DNA from: Eonycteris spelaea
Taxonomy: Eukaryota; Chordata; Mammalia; Chiroptera; Pteropodidae
Assembly (NCBI GenBank): GCA_003508835.1
Contig: PUFA01000543.1
Coordinates: 1-64,000, forward strand
Direction: 5' to 3'
DNA: 64,000 nt
Under the pieces are notes generated by a model that was given only the letters and a program-made list of their open reading frames with translations, did not search any database and was not told the DNA's origin. The translations under genes and the position numbers were made by a program. Below, piece by piece: positions 57,876-64,000 of the stretch; position 1 is the stretch's first letter; each line of letters begins with the position of its first letter.

Positions 57876-60374
57876 TCTTACGACCACATCAAAGTTGTGA
57901 CAGAAACATGAAGCAAACAGTAAGCAGAGTTGCCTGGGGTCTAGATGAACAAGCCCTACAACTAAGGGAGAGAAATAAGAAATCGCCCTGCAATGATAGG
58001 AGGTAGGAGAGGAAGAAGACGTGAGGTTGCCCATCTGGAGTGGCTGAGTGGGACAGAGGCTGTGGCAGTGGCAGCTGGCAGCTACAGATGCCTCTTAAAA
58101 GGGCCATATCAATGACCAGACTTTTTCAGTGATGGGCTTGCTCTCTCTGAGCACCAGCGTTCCCTCGGCTGCTGGGGGCTGTGTGAACCAGGGACTTATG
58201 GAGAAAGGCTGAGTTGTTGAAGTGAGGGCCAGAGGCGTGCTTTCTCCCAGGAAGAAGTGCTGGCTGTATCCATTGTTCCTCTATTGAGCCTTCCCTCTTC
58301 CCAGTGTGCAGATGAAGTGCCACCATAGCTGAGACATCATCAAACTGAATAACAGTGGTCACTCCGCCCAGAGGATTCCCTGAAACTCTGCCTCCCCCAA
58401 CTAGTGGCCCTACCCAAGCCACATCCAGTTGTGTCCTTGGCGAGTCCTGCGCAACTTCTTGAGCCAATTCCAAGACCCACACTGGTGACAGTTGACCTCA
58501 GTTTCTGGTATGGTTTCTTGAGGCAACTATAAGCACAACATCTGTGGATTGCTTGCTGAATCTTAACAGGTGGCCCTGGAGGAGCACTTGCTAGGGCAAA
58601 AATTGCCTGCTGCTGAATCCCTCTCAGCATTGTTCTTTTCTGGACACCTACTTACACCAAAGCCACACTAATAAGACCAGGAGACATGAGACTTTACTTA
58701 GTGTATAGAAACAGACACAGAAAGGCAGCCAAAATGGGAAGACAAAGAAGCAGGAACCATATGAGGAACAGAACAGAGATCCAGGAATAATGGAGTCAAG
58801 CAATCTAACAGATGCAGAGTTCAAACCACTGGTTATAAAGATGTTCAATGAACTTAGAGGAAGTATAGATGAACTCAGTGAGAACTTCAACAAAGAGGAA
58901 AAATGGAAATGGAAATTATAAAAAGGAACCAGTCATAAATGAAGAATATACTGTCTGAGATGAAAGAGTATATTAGAGGGAATTAACAGAGTGGATGAAG
59001 AAGAGGATCAAACCACCAATATAGAGGATGGGGAAGCCAAAGTCACTCAATCGTAATGGCAAGAAAAAAAAGCCAAGAATATAATAATAATTTAAAGAGC
59101 CTATGGGACACAATTAAATGTAAAAATATCCATGTAATAGTGGTACCTGAAGGAATAGAGGGAACAAGAAGTTAAAAAGCTATTTGAAGAAATAATGATG
59201 GAAAGCTTCCCTTACCTGGTGAAGGAAATAGATATACAACCCCAGGAAGCTCAGATTGTCTCGAGAAGAGAAACCCAAAGAGACTCACACTAAGACACAT
59301 CATAATTAGAATGCCAAAGGTTAAATACAAAGAGAGTATCTTAAAAGCAGCCAAGAGAAAAACAGTTAGTTACCTACAAGGGAGCATCCATAAGATTGGC
59401 AACTGATATTTCAAAAGAAATTTTGCAGGATAGAAGGACTTGACACAATAATATATTCAACATGTTGAAAAACCAGGATCTAAACCAAGAATACATTATC
59501 TAGCAAAGCTATCATTTAGAGTTGAAGGACAGATAAATAGCTTCCCAGCCAAAAATAAGCTAAAGGAATTTATCAACATCAAGCCGCTGTTACAAGAAAT
59601 TATAGAGGGACTTCATTAAGAAGAAAAACCATGTATCAAAATCATGAATAAAAAATAGTAATAACTAGATATCTATCAATGACTACCTCAGATGGAAAAG
59701 AATTAAGCACTCCAACCAAAGGATATGGTGGCTAAATGGGTAAGGAAACAAGACTCCTACATATGCTGCCTACAACAGACTCACTTCACATTAAAAGACA
59801 CGCACAGACTAAAAGAAAGGGGATGGAAAAAGATATTGCCTTCAAGGACCTAGAGGGTATTGTGCTAAATTAAGTAAGTCTGATAGAGAAAGACAAATAT
59901 CTCATGATTTCACATACATGAAATATCTAAAGGATAAAGTAAACAACAATAACAACAAAAACAGAAACAAACTCATAGCTACAGAGACTATTTTGAGGGC
60001 TTCTAGACAAGAGTGAGGTTGGGTGGATGGTGAAAAGGATGAAGGAATTAAGAAGTAGAAATGGATATTTACCAAAAAAGTCATGGATATAAAGTGTAGC
60101 ACAAGGAAAATAGTCAATAATGTAATAAATATGTAAAGGGGAATAGAGGTACAGGATTTATGGATTTAGTGGGGTGATCATTTGAGCTCTAATCACTATG
60201 CTGTAAAACTAAAACTAATATATTATTGTATGCCAAATATAATTGAAAAAAACTCATTGAATTGTACAATGTAAATATGAGCAACTAATTGTTTATTATA
60301 TTTCCATAAAGCTGGGGGAAATAAATAAAAAATAAAAAAAATGAAACAAAACAAAATAAAATACATATACACAT
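57876..60374 (+). mobile_element. Internally deleted L1: 5' UTR, ORF1, start of ORF2, 3' UTR
   Basis: The 5' UTR lies at about 57880-58630 and shares text with the copy at 1-2130 (for example 'tctgtggattgctt' against the complement near 1185). ORF1 spans about 58690-59620, with a legible D-A-E-F-K and E-L-S-E-N-F-N-K pattern near 58815-58900. ORF2 starts near 59680 and stops matching in the endonuclease GW-K-K block near 59835. The next text ('gacctagagggtattgtgc') belongs to the end of ORF2 and leads into a 3' UTR and A-rich tail (60320-60370). About 3.5 kb of ORF2 is absent. The older L1 continues on each side, so this is an insertion. Confidence 0.8.
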
Positions 60375-61065
60375 TTTTATAAATAAATTTTAAATGAAAA
60401 AATCTGACAACATATATTATTGGTATAGATATGGAACAACTGGAACTTTTATACATTGCCAATGGAAATTCAAAACGGTATAGTCACTTTAGAAAACAGA
60501 TTAGCTTTTTTCTCATAAAGTTAAAAATATACTTATTATATGATCTAGCAATTTCATTCCTATGTATTTACTATCTACTCTAGAGAAGTGAAAACGTATG
60601 CCCTCACACAAAACCTGTACATGGAATATTATAACAGTTTTATTCTCCAAACTAGAAACAACCCAAAGTTTCTTCAGTTAATGAATGTATAAACCAACTG
60701 TGATGTATCCATAAAATGAACCCCTACTCAGCAAAAGAAATGAGATAACTATAGATAAGTGCAACAACATGACTGTATCTTAAATGCATTTTTTTTAAGT
60801 GAAGGAAGCCAGACTCAAAAGGTTACATGTGTAATCTCATCTCTATAACATTCCAGAAAAGGCAAAAGTATAGGGAGAGAGAACAGATAAGTGGTTTCCA
60901 GGGGCTAGGGAGAGGGAACATTTGACTGCAGTGAGCTAGTATTTGAGGTGAGAGAGTTGTTCTGATCCTGATTTTGATGGCAATTACACATTTTGTCACG
61001 ACTCATATAACTATTTACCAAAAAATGTGTATATTACTGTGTATTAATAAAAACAATAAGCAAAA
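60375..61065 (+). mobile_element. Old L1 (L1M-class) ORF2 C-terminus and 3' UTR, sense, second part
   Basis: 'tggaacaactggaacttttatacattgcc', 'gatctagcaatttcattcc', 'gcaacaacatgactgtatc', 'aagtgaaggaagccagac' and 'agtggtttccaggggctagg' complete the element interrupted at 57875. Confidence 0.8.
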
Positions 61066-61640
61066 AGATAATGTTTGTAAAAGCTTCATATACCACAGAA
61101 ATAAGGTTTAACATTAATAGATACCAAAATTAGAGTGGCCTTAAAGTACATTCTTCGGAAACCCATCTCTGTTTTCTTTTCTTCTCTTTGTAAAGGTAAA
61201 ATGGGCTGCATTCATTGTTAACTTGAACCAGGAACAAATCATTTCAGAAGTGTTTCTCAGATAGTCCTAAATATAAGTATTAAGGCATGAATCATAGCTA
61301 TCAAGGAAAATCCTTCCACAGTATCTTTTGTATTTTATCAAGACAGTAAATAGGACTTTTGGAACTCTAGCATTTAAAAGATTGTGATTCAAGTAAGCCT
61401 TCTCATTCAGTTTTGTAAATGAAGAAGCCACTTGGAGAAAATACTGTGGTTGTGCTAACATACATGTACCTTTGAGATATGTTGAATTTGAACATAGTAC
61501 TGAATTTTCTTTTAAAAGTATCATGTTATCATTTTGTCAGTCTTGCAGCAATTCTCTGAGTCACTGTAGGAAATACCAATAATGATTGATATCCTCACAG
61601 AAACTAGATACCACATAGACACATTCTCACCACCATAGGC
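61066..61640. other. Unassigned DNA
   Basis: No nameable repeat. A pyrimidine-rich stretch followed by 'gtaaag' near 61170-61195 looks vaguely like a splice acceptor, but no adjoining frame supports an exon. Confidence 0.45.
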
Positions 61641-61770
61641 AGATACACACACACCACACACACACACATCCCCACATGCACACACATATAGACACATATG
61701 TGTACAAACATAATGTACATACATAAAAAACACACAGGCATATACATGTAGGCTCACACACAGCATGCAA
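61641..61770. repeat. CA-rich degenerate microsatellite
   Basis: Interrupted CA, CATA and CACATA units. The cysteine/valine-rich minus-strand frame is its translation. Confidence 0.85.
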
Positions 61771-62029
61771 ATATACAAGCACACTTCCCCATACCATACA
61801 CATAATTTCTTTTCCTCTCAACAATGTAAACTATCTCTTAGAATCCAGAGTATAGGAATTGTGTTAAAGGTTACAAGTGGCTACCTTAAATAAAGGAAGC
61901 TTCTGCCTCAAATCTTTTTTGAACTAAGCTAGTTAAAAATGAAAAAAAAAGGATTAGGCAATACTTGGGATTCTCAGTTAAATTCTTTAATAATATCTAA
62001 ACATAATCCATTTAAGTTTTGGATGATTA
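61771..62029. other. Short unassigned spacer
   Basis: Nothing recognised apart from an A9 run near 61942. Confidence 0.45.
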
Positions 62030-62335
62030 CTCTTGGAACTCAGCCATGGTGCTGAGAGGAAATCAACAGCCCTATCTCCTTGCCATCCTCAGCCCTAGCT
62101 GAGTTCCCAGCAGGTGGCCAGCACTGACTCGCCATGTATAAATGAGCCATTTTGGAAGTGGATTCTCCAGCCCCTAGTCAAGCTGCCGAAGTTAAAGCCA
62201 TGTTGGGCAGATACAGAAGCCCTTGCCAAGGCTTGCTCAAATATCAAATTTGTAAGCAAAATAAATGGTTGGTGTTGTCTTAAACCATTAAATATTGGGG
62301 TGATTTGTTGTGCAGCAATAGAGAGCTCATAAGTG
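62030..62335 (+). mobile_element. MLT1-like MaLR LTR, 3' part, sense
   Basis: 'gtggattctccagcccctagtc', 'aaataaatggttggtgttg', 'taaaccattaaatattggggtg' and 'ttgttgtgcagcaatagag' are the 3' portion of an MLT1-type LTR in sense, including its AATAAA. The 5' half is missing or too diverged. Confidence 0.8.
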
Positions 62336-62432
62336 TAGAATGAAAATATATTGAAATGATTTTATCTTCTCTCCCTTTGACACTGTCTTTCTCCATTCTG
62401 TCATGTTGCAAACTCTTTACACTCCACAATGC

Positions 62433-62433
<1 letters not shown>

Positions 62434-62464
<31 letters not shown>

Positions 62465-62468
62465 ACAC
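62434..62468. repeat. (CA)n microsatellite
   Basis: An uninterrupted CA run of about 29 bases followed by CCACACAG. Confidence 0.97.
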
Positions 62469-64000
62469 AGAATAGTGTAGAGGAAAGATAGGTATTGGGA
62501 AAACTAGAGGGAGAAGAAGAGAGATAATGAACTCATGAGTATGATAAACCTGTATTGCATAGTAAATGTAAAAAATCATTCCAATATTTGAGTGGCAATT
62601 TAGGGACAGTGTGTCTACAAGGTGATCTTCAGGGCAGAATTTGGGGAAATATTTCTTAGAGAGATTTCAAAAGTTTGTGATACCAATTTGGAGATGCCAC
62701 TGCCAGGAGATGGACTTGTTTTGCTGCAGCAGTTGCCCTACCCAAGGTCATGCCCCTCCAAGGGCAGTCAACATCTAAATTACTTATTCAAGAGGAGGCT
62801 TAACATTCTGATCATGTAACTTCAACTCAGAATAACTTTGAAAAATTATTCAAGGTTTAGAATTTCCTATAGAGTCTGCTGAGACTCTACTGATTCTAAA
62901 ACAGAGCCTAACATCTCTCTCCTCCTAATCTTCCCCCACCCAACATCTCTTCCATGGGTGTTGATTCCATAGCATCCTTAATAACCCTATTACACTGTAA
63001 GCTCTGTCTGCTTCCAAGGGTACCTGACTGCAATAGTTGGTTACAGATATGAGAAAGCAAATGCTGAGAGTGGTAATAGAATTCCATCATTTGCAATAGG
63101 TAGAACATAGAAAACCTTTGACACAAAGTAATAGTGCTATGGTTAATACATTCACTGTTGGTGAAATGGGGTAGTACACTGGAGGAAAGGAATATATTAG
63201 CTAATGCTATGATTCAGGCATTTAATAAATATGAGGGAAAGATAGTAACTATAACAACAGTGGAATTGGGTAGAAAACTGAAGGCCAGGCCTAGGACTTA
63301 ATTTTAAGAGTAACAGAGCTCTAAAGAAGATAAACTTTCAAAATAAGTTGGTATGCTAAGTTCTTGATCTTTGCTGGGAAAGAATAAGACTCTGACAAGG
63401 GTGAAGACAAGTGGGTTGATATGCTCAATATCTTAAATCCCCCAGATTTCCCTAAACCTTCTGGTCCCTCACCCCTTTAAGAAGTTAGTTTTCCCTAGTT
63501 GCTTAAAGATGATTTAGAGGCTTCTACCACATAAAGCAACATGTGGCCACCTCCTACTCCCACCCAGGATTTATGTCCTTAACCCCCTTTGTTTACTAGG
63601 CCAATAACTAAGGTTAAGATAATATCAGAGCTTGGCCAAGGAAATGCTTGCCTGATAAGGCAGGAAAGAAAGTCTACCTCAAAGAAGCTGCAGTTTCCAG
63701 CCAATAAGAAATGGCATATGTTGGGCGAATATGTGTAGGACTGGATCCTGAGGGTACTGGATAAGCAGGGGAGAGAGGCAGAACATAAAGTTGGATAAAG
63801 GAGAATTTATTGATTTGAGAGCATTCTTTCAGGAAACAGGATTTGACTCCTTGGCAAGGACCCCAAGGATAGTTCCTTTACAAAACATGGGCAAAGCAAT
63901 GGTTCACTTTCAGTTAGTTAGAAATGCCAGAATTGCCATGGCAAGTAGTGGAAGACTATGTGGCAGAAACGAGAATACAGTGGATATACTATGTAAGTCC
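62469..64000. other. Unassigned DNA to the window edge
   Basis: About 1.5 kb with no reading frame of note. At 62690-62780 the text ('tacccaaggtcatgcccctcc') resembles 27535-27560. From about 63460 to the end, the sequence ('tccagccaataagaaatgg', 'gaatttattgatttgagagc', 'ggatttgactccttggcaagg') has the feel of an LTR or other interspersed repeat, but I cannot assign it. Confidence 0.4.

Noticed and set aside
61165..61215. Polypyrimidine stretch followed by AG and a GTAAA-like donor
   Set aside because: Such motifs are common by chance, and there is no adjoining coding frame.
61521..61824. Cys/Val-rich minus-strand frames
   Set aside because: Translations of a CA-rich microsatellite.
1..64000. 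CRISPR arrays, bacterial operons, phage or plasmid features
   Set aside because: No evenly spaced direct repeats with unique spacers and no prokaryotic genes. The repeat content is mammalian.
1..64000. tRNA, snRNA or rRNA genes
   Set aside because: I saw no intact tRNA-like A and B boxes with fold, and no U6, 7SK or 5S-like start. MIR copies hold only decayed tRNA-derived parts.

Overview
The window looks like mammalian nuclear DNA: AT-rich, intergenic, with no exon, RNA gene or open reading frame that I can tie to a host protein. It is dominated by L1 (LINE-1) retrotransposon copies of several ages, with mammal-wide old repeats (MIR, L2, MLT1/MST-type MaLR LTRs, hAT- and Tigger-type DNA transposons) and microsatellites between them. 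I see no Alu, B1/B2, carnivore tRNA-Lys SINE, horse ERE, ruminant BovB or vesper-bat VES element. A laurasiatherian with few young SINEs is my best guess; a fruit bat (Pteropodidae) would fit, because every L1 here is decayed, and a pangolin is an alternative. This is inference, not identification.

Layout. 1-2130: 5' part of an antisense L1 (ORF1 and 5' UTR) inserted in an older L1. 2131-5085: the older L1, whose two arms point in opposite directions, with an MST-type LTR (2473-2832) bounded by a 5-bp duplication. 5090-6690: old L1 3' UTR. 6.7-10.5 kb: sparse ancient DNA with several MIRs and an unidentified LTR-like insert (8510-8921) that splits one MIR. 10.5-15.2 kb: antisense L1 that has lost part of ORF2, followed by the 5' end of a still older L1. 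15.5-16.06 kb: MLT1-like LTR. 18.0-22.0 kb: sense L1 ORF2 and 3' UTR split by a solo LTR (19309-20052). 22.0-29.4 kb: mostly free of recognisable repeats.

29.5-47.1 kb is a deep stack of nested insertions. An L1ME-like antisense element carries a short L1 tail, a hAT-like element, a Tigger-like element, a sense L1 tail and a long CTTC tract. Next to it is a second old antisense L1, split by a nearly full-length 7.5-kb antisense L1 (34973-42451) and again by an L1 tail that itself contains another L1 tail (44614-45789). Target-site duplications can be read directly for several of these, so the order of insertion can be worked out.

47.1-53.5 kb: low-density DNA with L2, MLT1 and MIR copies. 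53.5-61.1 kb: L1 fragments in both orientations, including a sense copy (about 57.88-60.37 kb) that keeps the 5' UTR, ORF1, the start of ORF2 and the 3' UTR but lacks nearly all of ORF2. 61.1-64.0 kb: CA repeats, an MLT1-like LTR and unassigned sequence.

No genes act together here and I found no new functional system. The observation most worth following is the long 5' UTR of the 7.5-kb L1. It contains at least three diverged tandem units of about 325 bp, like the promoter monomers known from rodent L1s.
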